Part shown: piece by piece, positions 6,838 through 15,411 of the stretch
Numbering within the stretch: the first letter of the stretch is position 1
Layout: each line of letters begins with the position of its first letter
NCBI GenBank assembly: GCA_017452505.1
Contig: JAFTMI010000024.1
Location: 1-36,601, forward strand
Length of the DNA stretch: 36,601 bases
Origin: Oscillospiraceae bacterium
GTDB lineage: Bacteria > Bacillota > Clostridia > Oscillospirales > Oscillospiraceae
Direction of reading: 5' to 3'
Notes under the pieces: model-generated
What the model was told of the DNA's origin: nothing
Database searches by the model: none
Seen by the model: the letters and a program-made list of their open reading frames with translations, nothing else
Program-made: the position numbers and the translations under genes

Positions 6838-9051
6838 TTATTTCATTTTCTTTTTGAAGATAAGGTACATAGCAGTGCAGCTACCTACGCCCACAACAAG
6901 CGCCACAGCAACAATTATGATGATAGAGGTTGTCTGACTAACACCGTCTTTATCCTTATTGGCAGGAACTTCGGTAGGTGCTAAAGTTTCTGCATCAGCA
7001 GTTGCTATCGTTGCCACATCTGTGGGTACTACGGTTGGTACATCTGTAGGAGCTGTAGTAGATATAGTTACAATGTTTTCTGCTGGCATATGGGTTGTCG
7101 CTACGGTTGCTACCTTGGTGGGGGCCGTAGTCTCTTGGCTATATGCTGTGGTTTCCTTGGCGGGCGCTTGGGTTACTTTGGCAGGTGCCGTGGTAGCCGT
7201 AGTAGGCATATTAGTTACCTTAGTGGGTGCCTGGGTTGTCTTGGTGGTAGCTTCAGTGGCCTTGCTGGGAGCTGTAGGCACCGGGGGCGCCACGATGGTG
7301 GGGATGCTGTGGTTAAAAATAACGTTATCCCCGTTGAGGCCATCGTTTCCGGAGAAAACGCGTATCTGCCCGAATTGGGTCTGATCCCCGCTATAGTACA
7401 CGGTTTTTACCTCAAAACAGTTGCCAAACGCATTTGCGTCAATGCGGGTAAGACTATCCGGGAGGGTCACCGTGGCCAGGGTTCTGCAATCATAGAACGC
7501 TCTTTCACCGATCTTGGTGACACCATTGGGCAGAATCACAGAGGATAGGCTTTTGCAGCCGGAGAATGCGTTTTTGCCGATGACGGCAACACCGTCGGCT
7601 ATGAGCAGATCGGTCAGGCCGGTGCATCCTTGAAACACACTTTCGTCAATGGTCGCAAGGCTGTTTGGGATTGCGACAGAAGTTAGACTTGTACACTCGG
7701 CAAACGCACATACGCCAATATCGGTGACACTGTTTGGGATGGGTGCAGAGGTTAGGTTTTGGCAACCATAGAACGCACATTCGCCAATGCTGGTGACACT
7801 GTAAGGAATAATCACAGAGTTTAGATTCTTCCACTCGAGGAATGCCCATTTGCCGATATGGGTGACACCTTCCGGAATCACCAAGTCTGTGACCAAAGAG
7901 CCATTCAAGTATAAATCAGCCCCGTTGTATAAGGGGTTTGCATCTCCTTCACTATATTGAATCCCGCACCAAGCTGCAAGATCTGTGATATGTACTTTCT
8001 TCAGAGCCCTACAGCCGGAAAATGCGCTTGTATCCATACTGGTGACACTGTTCGGAATGGTCAGGTCGGTCAGATTTTCGCACCGGAAGAATGCCTCTCT
8101 TCCAATGCTGGTAACGCTGCTGGGAATGGTCACAGAGGTCAGACTGTTGCACATATAAAATGCCTGCGAGCCAATGGCGGTCACTCCCTCCGGAATTACC
8201 AGGTCCGTCACCAAAGCGCCGTTTACATACAGCTCCGCTCCGGAGAATCGCGGGTTGGCGGCGTTGTTGCCGAATTGGATGCGACACCAGGCACCTACAT
8301 CCGCAATATATACCTTGGATATTTTTTTGCAATCGCTGAACGCGCTTTCTCCAATGCTGGTAACGCTGCTGGGGATGGTGACGGAGAGCAACTTGCCACA
8401 CCCGGAGAACGCTTTCTTACCAATACTGGTAACACCTTCCGGAATGGTTACAGTGGACAGAAAATCGCACCCAATGAATGCATTTTCTGGGATGGCGGTA
8501 ATGCTATTGGGGATGGTTACCTGGGAGAGAATATCGCAATTGGTAAATGCACCAAATGGAAGCGTGGCAAGACGATTGGGCAGGGTCACGGAGGATAGAA
8601 GCTTGCACTCAGCGAAAGCCATTCTGCCAATGGTTGTGACGCTTTCCGGAATGGTGATGGAAGGCAAGCGGGTACATTTTTGGAAGGCATAACTGCCAAT
8701 GCTTGTGACACTATCCGGAATGGAGATAGAGAGCAGACCGGTACAGTTGTGAAATGCATAATTGCCAATACTGGTAATACTGTTCGGAATGGTTACAGAG
8801 GTGAGCTTGTCGCAATTTGTAAAGGCTTTTTCACCGATATGGGTAACCGGTTTTCCGTAACGATGCGAAGGGATGACCAATTCGCCTTCGGCAAAGTCAA
8901 CGCATTCGTCCACATAATAGCTGTCACCGTCTGCATTCAATTCGAAGAGCAGGTTGCTCGCATTGGCAGCTTTGGCTTCGATGGGCAGGATAAGCAGGCA
9001 AGTCAGTGCCAGCGCTGCAAATAAAAGGATGCCGAATATCTTTCTTTTCAT
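6838..9051 (-). CDS. BspA-like leucine-rich-repeat surface protein
   Basis: Predicted cell-surface protein of 737 residues. It starts with a signal peptide (MKRKIFGILLFAALALTCLLILP, ending near AKA). Many tandem BspA/Treponema-type leucine-rich repeats follow, with the pattern TIPxSVTSIGxxAFxxCxxLTS. Two related inserts interrupt the solenoid, each running from VYIADVGAWCRIQF- or VHITDLAAWCGIQY-type sequence to LVTDLVIPEGVT. After the repeats come a Thr/Ala/Pro-rich stalk of about 130 residues and a single C-terminal transmembrane helix (IIIIVAVALVVGVGSC) with a KKKMK tail, so it is anchored by its tail rather than by an LPxTG motif. BspA-like proteins are linked to adhesion in other gut and oral bacteria; the ligand here is unknown. 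The start is set by AGGAGGGGGA upstream. Confidence 0.9.
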   Translation of the reverse strand: MKRKIFGILLFAALALTCLLILPIEAKAANASNLLFELNADGDSYYVDECVDFAEGELVIPSHRYGKPVTHIGEKAFTNCDKLTSVTIPNSITSIGNYAFHNCTGLLSISIPDSVTSIGSYAFQKCTRLPSITIPESVTTIGRMAFAECKLLSSVTLPNRLATLPFGAFTNCDILSQVTIPNSITAIPENAFIGCDFLSTVTIPEGVTSIGKKAFSGCGKLLSVTIPSSVTSIGESAFSDCKKISKVYIADVGAWCRIQFGNNAANPRFSGAELYVNGALVTDLVIPEGVTAIGSQAFYMCNSLTSVTIPSSVTSIGREAFFRCENLTDLTIPNSVTSMDTSAFSGCRALKKVHITDLAAWCGIQYSEGDANPLYNGADLYLNGSLVTDLVIPEGVTHIGKWAFLEWKNLNSVIIPYSVTSIGECAFYGCQNLTSAPIPNSVTDIGVCAFAECTSLTSVAIPNSLATIDESVFQGCTGLTDLLIADGVAVIGKNAFSGCKSLSSVILPNGVTKIGERAFYDCRTLATVTLPDSLTRIDANAFGNCFEVKTVYYSGDQTQFGQIRVFSGNDGLNGDNVIFNHSIPTIVAPPVPTAPSKATEATTKTTQAPTKVTNMPTTATTAPAKVTQAPAKETTAYSQETTAPTKVATVATTHMPAENIVTISTTAPTDVPTVVPTDVATIATADAETLAPTEVPANKDKDGVSQTTSIIIIVAVALVVGVGSCTAMYLIFKKKMK

Positions 9052-9079
9052 AAGATGTCCCCCTCCTTTTGTTTTCTTT

Positions 9080-9108
9080 ATTATACCGCCGTATCTTTTT
9101 AAAGTCAA
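9080..9108 (-). promoter_or_regulatory. Promoter of the BspA-like gene
   Basis: -35 TTGACT (9103-9108) and perfect -10 TATAAT (9080-9085) with a 17-base spacer, on the minus strand. A strong promoter dedicated to the surface-protein gene. Confidence 0.9.
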
Positions 9109-9114
9109 TTATAA

Positions 9115-9144
9115 TACCCCTTAGCGCAGTTGCGCTAAGGGGTA
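9115..9144 (-). terminator. Terminator after typA
   Basis: Perfect 14-bp stem TACCCCTTAGCGCA / TGCGCTAAGGGGTA with a two-base centre, eight bases past the typA stop codon. The following tract on the minus strand (TTATAATTG) is T-rich but broken, so termination may be partial or aided. Confidence 0.8.
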
Positions 9145-9152
9145 AAGATTCA

Positions 9153-10985
9153 TTATTCCTGGCCGGCGCGCTTTTTCATCAACTCGCGCATTCTCTGGCT
9201 GTGATCCAGTACCCGCTTGCGGATACGCAGGGACTTGGGGGTGCATTCCAGCAGCTCGTCGTCTGCCAGGAACTCTAAGCACTGCTCCAAAGAGTAGTTC
9301 TTGGGGGTCACCAGGCGCAGCGCCTCGTCAGAGCCGGAGGCACGCATATTGGTCAGCTGCTTTTTCTTGCAGACGTTGACGGTCATATCCTCGTTGCGGC
9401 TGCAGATACCCACCACCATACCGGCATACACCGGTGTGCCGGGGCCGATGAACAGTGCGCCCCGCTCCTGGGCGGCGTGCAGACCGTAGGTAACAGCCTC
9501 GCCGGATTCAAAGGAGATAAGAGAGCCTGTCAGTCTTCTTTCGATCTCACCCTTCATAGGCGCATAGCTTTCCAGCACTGAGGACATAATGCCCTCACCC
9601 CGGGTGTCGGTCAAAAACTCGCTGCGGTAGCCGAACAGGCCTCTGGAGGGCACTAAAAACTCTAAGCGGAAGCGGCTGCCCATGGGGGTCATAGACAGCA
9701 GGTCACCCTTCCGGCGGCCCATTTTTTCAATGACAGTGCCCATGCATTCCTCGGGTACGTCGGCAACCATTCTTTCGATAGGCTCGCAGGTCTTGCCGTC
9801 GATTTCCTTGGTCAGCACACGGGGGGTGGACACGGAGAACTCATAGCCCTCCCGGCGCATAGTTTCCATCAGAATAGAAAGGTGCATTTCGCCACGGCCG
9901 GCAACGTTGAATGCATCGGTGCCCTGCTCGGTCACGTGCAAAGATACATCCTTGAGAAGCTCCTTTTCCAGACGGTCACGGAGATTCCGGGAGGTGACGA
10001 ATTTGCCCTCACGGCCTGCAAAGGGAGAATCATTCACCGCAAAGGTCATTTCGATGGTGGGATCGGAAATTTTTACAAAGGGCAGGGGCTCAATGGCTTC
10101 GGGGGCGCAGAGGGTGCGGCCGATGGTAATATCCGCCATACCGGAAAGGGCCACGATCTCACCGGCGGAAGCCTCCTGGACGGTGGCCTTGCCCAGACCT
10201 TCGTAAGTGTACAGAGCAACCACCTTGCCCTTTTGCTGATAGTTGGGATTGTGATAATCGCAGATCATCACTTCCTGGTTTACCTTGATAGTGCCCCGCT
10301 CCACACGGCCCACAGCGATACGGCCCACATATTCATTGTAATCGATGGCGGAAACCAACAGCTGCAGGGGGGCATCCTTGTCACCCTCGGGGGCAGGAAC
10401 ATAATTGACGATGGTCTCAAACAGGGGGATCAAATCACTGCCCATCTCGTCGGGGCTGTAAGAGGCAGTACCCTGGCGGCCGGAGCAGAAGATGGTGGGG
10501 GAGTTAAACTGCTCGTCGGTGGCATCCAGCTCCAGCAGAAGCTCCAAAACCTCGTCCATAACCTCGTGGATACGGGCATCGGGCTTGTCCACCTTGTTCA
10601 CAGCCACGATGACCTTGTGGCCCAGCTCCAAAGCCTTACCCAGCACGAACCGGGTCTGGGGCATGGGGCCTTCGGCGGCATCCACCAGCAGGATAACGCC
10701 GTTGACCATCTTGAGGATACGCTCCACCTCACCGCCGAAATCCGCGTGGCCGGGAGTGTCTACGATGTTGATCTTATAGTCTTTGTACTGAACGGAGGTG
10801 TTCTTGGCCAAAATGGTGATGCCACGCTCCCGTTCCAAATCACCGGAGTCCATCACCCGGTCCTGGGTGGCCTGGTTTTCCCGGTAAATACCGCCCTGCT
10901 TCAGCAGCTCGTCCACCAGGGTGGTCTTGCCGTGGTCAACGTGGGCGATGATAGCAATATTGCGAATGTTTTCCTGATTTGCCAT
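9153..10985 (-). CDS. typA: Translational GTPase TypA/BipA
   Basis: Ribosome-binding GTPase of the EF-G/LepA superfamily, involved in 50S assembly and growth under stress or cold. The 610-residue length is typical. G motifs are visible: AHVDHGKTT (G1), RERGITI (G2), DTPGHADFGGE (G3) and NKVDKPDA (G4). Domain II, the EF-G-like domains III and V and the TypA-specific C-terminal domain follow (SRGLFGYRSEFLTDTRGEG is a family hallmark). It is a single-gene unit with its own promoter at 11040-11068 and a terminator downstream. Confidence 0.98.
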   Translation of the reverse strand: MANQENIRNIAIIAHVDHGKTTLVDELLKQGGIYRENQATQDRVMDSGDLERERGITILAKNTSVQYKDYKINIVDTPGHADFGGEVERILKMVNGVILLVDAAEGPMPQTRFVLGKALELGHKVIVAVNKVDKPDARIHEVMDEVLELLLELDATDEQFNSPTIFCSGRQGTASYSPDEMGSDLIPLFETIVNYVPAPEGDKDAPLQLLVSAIDYNEYVGRIAVGRVERGTIKVNQEVMICDYHNPNYQQKGKVVALYTYEGLGKATVQEASAGEIVALSGMADITIGRTLCAPEAIEPLPFVKISDPTIEMTFAVNDSPFAGREGKFVTSRNLRDRLEKELLKDVSLHVTEQGTDAFNVAGRGEMHLSILMETMRREGYEFSVSTPRVLTKEIDGKTCEPIERMVADVPEECMGTVIEKMGRRKGDLLSMTPMGSRFRLEFLVPSRGLFGYRSEFLTDTRGEGIMSSVLESYAPMKGEIERRLTGSLISFESGEAVTYGLHAAQERGALFIGPGTPVYAGMVVGICSRNEDMTVNVCKKKQLTNMRASGSDEALRLVTPKNYSLEQCLEFLADDELLECTPKSLRIRKRVLDHSQRMRELMKKRAGQE

Positions 10986-11039
10986 AAATGAGGCCTTCTT
11001 TCTGAAAAGTTTATCAAATCACATTGTTTTCCATTATAG

Positions 11040-11068
11040 ACTATACCACTTGTCCAAAAAAATTGCAA
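11040..11068 (-). promoter_or_regulatory. Promoter of typA
   Basis: On the minus strand -35 TTGCAA (11063-11068) and -10 TATAGT (11040-11045), 17-base spacer, about 55 bases before the typA ATG. Confidence 0.7.
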
Positions 11069-11109
11069 CGGATTTGGCGATTTTTTACGAAAAAACCCGG
11101 AGTTTCTCC

Positions 11110-11138
11110 TTGACCCTTTTTATTTGGTGTGGTATGAT
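11110..11138 (+). promoter_or_regulatory. Promoter of guaB
   Basis: -35 TTGACC (11110-11115) and -10 TATGAT (11133-11138), 17-base spacer. The leader to the ATG is only about 30 bases, too short for a purine riboswitch. Confidence 0.82.
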
Positions 11139-11176
11139 AAGCTAAATATCTATATACTACAGGGAGGAACATAAAA

Positions 11177-12682
11177 ATGGCTTACTATTATCCCGAACCC
11201 AGCCACACCTTCAGCGAGTACCTGTTGGTCCCCGGCTACACTTCCGAGCAGTGTATCCCCGCCAATGTCAGCCTGCGCACCCCGCTGACCAAGTACCGCA
11301 AGGGCGTGGAAGAACCTGCAATTTCTCTGAACATTCCTATGACCTCTGCCATTATGCAGTCGGTTTCCAATGATTCTTTGGCTATTGCTTTGGCCAAGGA
11401 GGGTGGCTTGAGCTTTATCTTCGGCTCTCAGTCCATCGAATCCCAGGCTGCAATGGTGGCCAAGGTCAAATCTCACAAGGCAGGTTTCGTGGTCTCCGCC
11501 TCCAACCTAACCCCCGATGCCACCCTTAACGATGTGCTGGCTCTGAAGGAGCGCAACGGCTTCTCCACCGTGGCCATCACCGATGACGGCACTGCCACCG
11601 GCAAGCTGATGGGCATTGTCACCGGCCGTGACTACCGTGTCAGCCGTATGGACGGCACCGAGAAGGTGTCTACCTTTATGACCCCCCGGGAGAAGATGGT
11701 GGTCGCTCCCGCTGACACCACCTTGAAGGTGGCCAACGACATCATTTGGGAGCACAAGCTGAACAGCCTCCCCATCGTGGACGAGAACGATCACCTGATG
11801 TACTTCGTGTTCCGCAAGGACTACGCTTCCCATAAGGCCAACCCCCTGGAGCTGCTGGACGACAAGAAGCGCTATTTGGTGGGTGCGGGTATCAACACCC
11901 GTGACTTCGCTGAGCGTATTCCCGCATTGCTGGCAGCCGGCGCGGATGTGCTGTGTATCGACTCCTCCGAGGGTTATTCCTGCTGGCAGTCCAATACCAT
12001 CAAGTGGGTTCGTGACCACTACGGCGACTCCGTGAAGATCGGTGCCGGTAATGTTGTGGACCGTGACGGATTTATGTTCCTGGCCAAGGCCGGCGCTGAC
12101 TTTGTGAAGGTCGGTATCGGCGGCGGTTCTATCTGCATCACCCGTGAGACCAAGGGCATTGGCCGCGGACAGGCCACCGCTCTGATCGAGGTGGCTGCAG
12201 CCCGTGATGAGTATTTTAAGGAGACCGGCATCTATGTGCCCATCTGCTCCGACGGCGGTATCGTCCACGATTACCATATGACCCTGGCGCTGGCTATGGG
12301 CGCTGACTTTATGATGTTGGGCCGTTACTTTGCCCGCTTCGACGAGTCCCCCACACCCAAGGTGCTGGTCAACGGCATTTATATGAAGGAGTATTGGGGA
12401 GAAGGCTCCAACCGTGCCCGGAACTGGCAGCGCTATGACTTGGGCGGCGCAAGCAAGCTGACCTTCGAGGAAGGTGTTGACTCCTACGTTACCTATGCCG
12501 GTACCCTCCACGACAATGTGGAGGCAAGCCTCTATAAGGTCAAGTCCACCATGTGCAACTGCGGTGAGCTGACCATCGCCGACCTGCAGAAGAACGCCAA
12601 GATCACCCTGGTGTCCTCCGTTTCCATTGTAGAGGGCGGCTACCACGATGTGCAATTGCGCTCCGGCCCTGCAAGCAAATAA
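11177..12682 (+). CDS. guaB: IMP dehydrogenase (Tritrichomonas-like subtype)
   Basis: Oxidises IMP to XMP with NAD+, the committed step to GMP. The 501-residue protein has an (alpha/beta)8 barrel interrupted by a CBS-domain pair at about residues 105-215. The catalytic loop is [12 protein letters not shown] with Cys320, not the GPGS-SIC-TT form usual in bacteria. The flap carries the Arg419-Tyr420 pair in NWQRYDLGG. The opening [19 protein letters not shown], the flap [20 protein letters not shown] and the end [11 protein letters not shown]...[13 protein letters not shown] closely match my recollection of the Tritrichomonas foetus enzyme. The ATG follows AGGGAGGAAC. It has its own promoter and terminator. 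The next gene downstream is an APRT-like enzyme, also of purine metabolism. Confidence 0.96.
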   Translation: MAYYYPEPSHTFSEYLLVPGYTSEQCIPANVSLRTPLTKYRKGVEEPAISLNIPMTSAIMQSVSNDSLAIALAKEGGLSFIFGSQSIESQAAMVAKVKSHKAGFVVSASNLTPDATLNDVLALKERNGFSTVAITDDGTATGKLMGIVTGRDYRVSRMDGTEKVSTFMTPREKMVVAPADTTLKVANDIIWEHKLNSLPIVDENDHLMYFVFRKDYASHKANPLELLDDKKRYLVGAGINTRDFAERIPALLAAGADVLCIDSSEGYSCWQSNTIKWVRDHYGDSVKIGAGNVVDRDGFMFLAKAGADFVKVGIGGGSICITRETKGIGRGQATALIEVAAARDEYFKETGIYVPICSDGGIVHDYHMTLALAMGADFMMLGRYFARFDESPTPKVLVNGIYMKEYWGEGSNRARNWQRYDLGGASKLTFEEGVDSYVTYAGTLHDNVEASLYKVKSTMCNCGELTIADLQKNAKITLVSSVSIVEGGYHDVQLRSGPASK

Positions 12683-12691
12683 ATATGAACG

Positions 12692-12723
12692 AAAAAGCGG
12701 ACACTGACCGGTGTCCGCTTTTT
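12692..12723 (+). terminator. Terminator of guaB
   Basis: Stem AAAAAGCGGACAC / GTGTCCGCTTTTT with a six-base loop and a T-run, ten bases after the guaB stop. Confidence 0.95.
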
Positions 12724-12732
12724 GCTACGCCT

Positions 12733-12814
12733 TCGTAGGGGAGGCATATTATGCCTCCCGCAAGAATTGCGATAACCAACCATTTTCGGGAGGGATAATA
12801 TCCCTCCCCTACAA
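12733..12814. repeat. Nested-palindrome repeat, copy 1 (inverted orientation)
   Basis: Begins TCGTAGGGGAGG and ends CCTCCCCTACAAG. The left arm is the self-palindrome GGGAGGCATA, T, TATGCCTCCC and the right arm is GGGAGGGATA, A, TATCCCTCCC. These are in the opposite order to the other six copies. The arms are separated by about 30 unrelated bases. Confidence 0.9.
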
Positions 12815-12849
12815 GTAAAACCTTGCAATGGAGCAAAATAATTTTGTGC

Positions 12850-12878
12850 TTTTCATTTTGCGTTACAGGTGCTATAAT
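12850..12878 (+). promoter_or_regulatory. Candidate promoter of the APRT-like gene
   Basis: Perfect -10 TATAAT (12873-12878) with a weak -35 TTTTCA (12850-12855) at a 17-base spacing, 31 bases before the start codon. It probably drives both the APRT-like gene and alr. Confidence 0.6.
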
Positions 12879-12909
12879 GAGGTTAGAAATTAGAAACGGA
12901 GGGATCTTT

Positions 12910-13464
12910 ATGTTCCATAGAATGAATATTGCCGGCCTTGACCGGGATCTGCCCATCTGCAAGGTAACAGATGACCTGTACATTGCCGGTTTTGTCATTT
13001 TCGGCGACCAGGAGTTGACCGTGGCCTGTGCCAAGGCATTGCTGGAAAAAGCTCCGGAGTATGACTACATCATCACCGCCGAGGCCAAGGGCATTCCCCT
13101 GGCCCACGAAATGGCCCGCCAGACCGGCGCGAAGAAGTACTTCCTGGCCCGGAAAGCCCCCAAGCTGTATATGCAGGGCGTGTTCTCTGTGTCTGTGAAG
13201 TCCATTACCACTGCCAAGGAGCAGACTTTGTACTTAGACACCGCTGATGCGGAGCTGATGAAGGGCAAGAAGATTTTGCTTGTGGACGATGTGATCTCCA
13301 CCGGTGAGAGCCTGCACGCGTTGGAAGCCCTGGTCGAAAAGGCCGGCGGCATCATTGCTGGCCGTATGGCGATCCTTGCTGAGGGTGATGCCCAGGAGCG
13401 GCCTGACCTGATCTACTTGGAGAAGCTGCCCCTGTTCAATCCCGACGGCACGGTAAAGGCTTGA
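12910..13464 (+). CDS. APRT-like purine phosphoribosyltransferase
   Basis: Type I phosphoribosyltransferase of 184 residues, most like adenine phosphoribosyltransferase and so probably a purine-salvage enzyme. The PRPP-binding loop is ILLVDDVISTGESL (near residues 120-133). The region IITAEAKGIPLAHEMA...YFLARKAPKLY aligns with the APRT pattern GIEARGFIFG...VRKPGKLP. An N-terminal extension (MFHRMNIAGLDRDLPICKV) differs from classical APRT, so adenine, xanthine or another base is possible. The start is the ATG after GGAGGGATCTTT; an upstream in-frame ATG lies before the promoter -10. alr begins 15 bases after its stop. Confidence 0.75.
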   Translation: MFHRMNIAGLDRDLPICKVTDDLYIAGFVIFGDQELTVACAKALLEKAPEYDYIITAEAKGIPLAHEMARQTGAKKYFLARKAPKLYMQGVFSVSVKSITTAKEQTLYLDTADAELMKGKKILLVDDVISTGESLHALEALVEKAGGIIAGRMAILAEGDAQERPDLIYLEKLPLFNPDGTVKA

Positions 13465-13479
13465 TTTGGAGTGAGTGTT

Positions 13480-14571
13480 TTGCATTTAGATAATACCTAT
13501 GTGACCGTGGATTTAGAGCGTATTGCCACCAACTACCGCAAGATTCGGGAAAAGGCCGGTGTGCGCGTGATGGCGGTCATTAAGGCTGATGGCTACGGTC
13601 ACGGTGCAGTACCCATCGCGAATAAACTGGAAAAAGAGTGCGATTTTTTTGGGGTTGCTACCCTTTCCGAGGGACAGGAGCTACGAAATGCGGGCATTGC
13701 AGCCCCTATTTTGGTTCTTAGCCCCATGCACCCCGAGACCTTTGAGACGGCAGTGCAGTTAGATTTGCGCCCGGCTATTTTTCGCTATGAAGATGCGGTG
13801 GCACTGTCCGAAGCTGCCCAAAAGCTGGGTAAAACCGCGCCTTTCCACATTGCGGTGGACACGGGTATGAGCCGCATCGGCTTCCAGGTGACAGAAGCTG
13901 ATGCCGATATCTGCAAAAAAATCTGCCAGCTGCCCGGATTGCAGACCGAGGGCCTGTTCAGCCACTTTGCCACTGCGGATTCCGATGACTTGACAAAAAC
14001 CCATACACAGGCAGAAAAATTCCGGACATTCGATAAAATGCTGAAAGCCCGGGGCATCGAAATTCCCATTCGCCATTTGGACAATTCTGCCGGTATTCAA
14101 AATTTCGGCGCGCATTATGAAATGGTCCGGGCGGGCATCATTCTCTATGGCTTAGAGCCAAGCTGCCATGTGGATATCACCGGTCTGAAACCGGCCCTTT
14201 CCTGGTACAGCCGGGTGGCCTTTGTGAAGACCTTGGAGCCGGGCCGGGAGATCGGCTACGGCGGCACATTTGTCACGGAGAAACCCACCCGGGTGGCAAC
14301 GGTCCCTGTGGGCTATGCCGACGGCTACCGCCGGGCCCTAAGCAACAAATTCTATGTGCTGGTCAGAGGGCAAAAAGCCCCCATCTTAGGCCGGGTCTGT
14401 ATGGACCAGCTGATGGTGGATGTAACGGATATCCCCGGCGTGGAAATTGGCGATCAGGTGACCCTGTTGGGAGATACCATCACCGCCGAAGAAATGGGCG
14501 AAGCCGCAGGTTCTTTCAATTACGAAACCGTCTGCGCCATCGGCAAGCGAGTACCCAGATATTATTTATAA
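13480..14571 (+). CDS. alr: Alanine racemase
   Basis: PLP-dependent interconversion of L- and D-alanine for peptidoglycan. The 363-residue protein has the PLP lysine in AVIKADGYGHG, the barrel motifs DTGMSRIGF and MVRAGIILYGLEPS, and the second catalytic tyrosine region VPVGYADGYRR. The C-terminal domain contains GRVCMDQLMVDVT. The start is a TTG eight bases after GGAG; an in-frame GTG at 13471 is possible but overlaps that ribosome-binding site. It is probably cotranscribed with the upstream phosphoribosyltransferase and ends at a strong terminator. Confidence 0.96.
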   Translation: MHLDNTYVTVDLERIATNYRKIREKAGVRVMAVIKADGYGHGAVPIANKLEKECDFFGVATLSEGQELRNAGIAAPILVLSPMHPETFETAVQLDLRPAIFRYEDAVALSEAAQKLGKTAPFHIAVDTGMSRIGFQVTEADADICKKICQLPGLQTEGLFSHFATADSDDLTKTHTQAEKFRTFDKMLKARGIEIPIRHLDNSAGIQNFGAHYEMVRAGIILYGLEPSCHVDITGLKPALSWYSRVAFVKTLEPGREIGYGGTFVTEKPTRVATVPVGYADGYRRALSNKFYVLVRGQKAPILGRVCMDQLMVDVTDIPGVEIGDQVTLLGDTITAEEMGEAAGSFNYETVCAIGKRVPRYYL

Positions 14572-14572
14572 T

Positions 14573-14600
14573 AAAAAGGACCTCACAGGAGGTCCTTTTT
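14573..14600. terminator. Bidirectional terminator between alr and mscS
   Basis: Stem AAAAAGGACCTC / GAGGTCCTTTTT with loop ACAG, immediately after the alr stop. It is A/T-flanked on both sides and also ends the convergent mscS transcript. Confidence 0.93.
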
Positions 14601-14601
14601 A

Positions 14602-15387
14602 TTATTGCTTTACATTCACATTCAGGTGCTTGCTGGACATTGCGATGCCCTTTTCGGCAAACACAGCCTTAATGTTTTCGTTGACGGCATAATTTACTGT
14701 CCAGTAGTCCTCACTGCCGGTCCATACAAACAGTGTATAAAGGGCAGTGCCTTCCCCGTAGCCGGACAGAGCGGCGGAGGGTGCGGGATCTGCCAGGGTC
14801 TGCGGGGTCTTTCCGGCCTGCACCAGCGCAGCGATCACATCCGCAGGTTGGGCATTGTAGTCCACGCTGATCTCAAAGCTCAGCCGGCGGGTGCCGATGG
14901 TGCTGTAGTTGACGATCTGCGCCGCTACCACTGCGGAATTGGGGATAAAAGTCAGCTTGTTGTCGGGGGTGGCCAAACGGGTATAGGCCAGGCCCACTTC
15001 CTTGACCGTGCCGGATTGGCCGGCGATCTCTACAAAGTCGCCGGTGACAAAGGGCTTGGTGTACAGCAGGGTAAAGCCGCCAAAGATATTGGACAGGGCA
15101 TTTTGCAGGGACAGGGAAATAGCCAGGGTCAGCACACTGGCCAAAGCCACGATGCTGGTCACATCAATGCCAAGGCTGGCTACCACGATCAGACACAGCA
15201 GCAAATACAGAACCGGCCGTATCACACCCAGCAGCAGCTTGGTGAAGGCAGGATCCAGCTTGGAAAGGGCGGTCTGCAGCACCCGCATCACAAGCTTGAC
15301 GATCAGAATGCCGACCACAGTAGTGATGATGGCGGGCAGAGCCTTGCCCAATGCAAAGGTTTGCAGCAGATTCAAAAATCTATCCAT
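14602..15387 (-). CDS. Small-conductance mechanosensitive channel (MscS family)
   Basis: Membrane tension-gated channel that releases solutes on hypo-osmotic shock. The 261-residue protein has three predicted transmembrane helices. The pore helix is glycine/alanine/serine-patterned (VASVLTLAISLSLQNALSNIFGGFTLL), followed by the family stretch PFVTGDFVEIAGQSGTVKEVGLAYTRLATPDNKLTFIPNS and a cytoplasmic beta/alpha domain. A CGGAGG site precedes the ATG. It is the last gene of a minus-strand cluster, 24 bases after the M20 peptidase gene. Confidence 0.92.
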   Translation of the reverse strand: MDRFLNLLQTFALGKALPAIITTVVGILIVKLVMRVLQTALSKLDPAFTKLLLGVIRPVLYLLLCLIVVASLGIDVTSIVALASVLTLAISLSLQNALSNIFGGFTLLYTKPFVTGDFVEIAGQSGTVKEVGLAYTRLATPDNKLTFIPNSAVVAAQIVNYSTIGTRRLSFEISVDYNAQPADVIAALVQAGKTPQTLADPAPSAALSGYGEGTALYTLFVWTGSEDYWTVNYAVNENIKAVFAEKGIAMSSKHLNVNVKQ

Positions 15388-15411
15388 ATTTTATCCTCCG
15401 ATATGGTATTT

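Noticed and set aside
12683-12909. Purine riboswitch near guaB or the APRT-like gene
   Set aside because: The guaB leader is about 30 bases and the space before the APRT-like gene holds a terminator, a repeat and a promoter; no purine-riboswitch core was seen.
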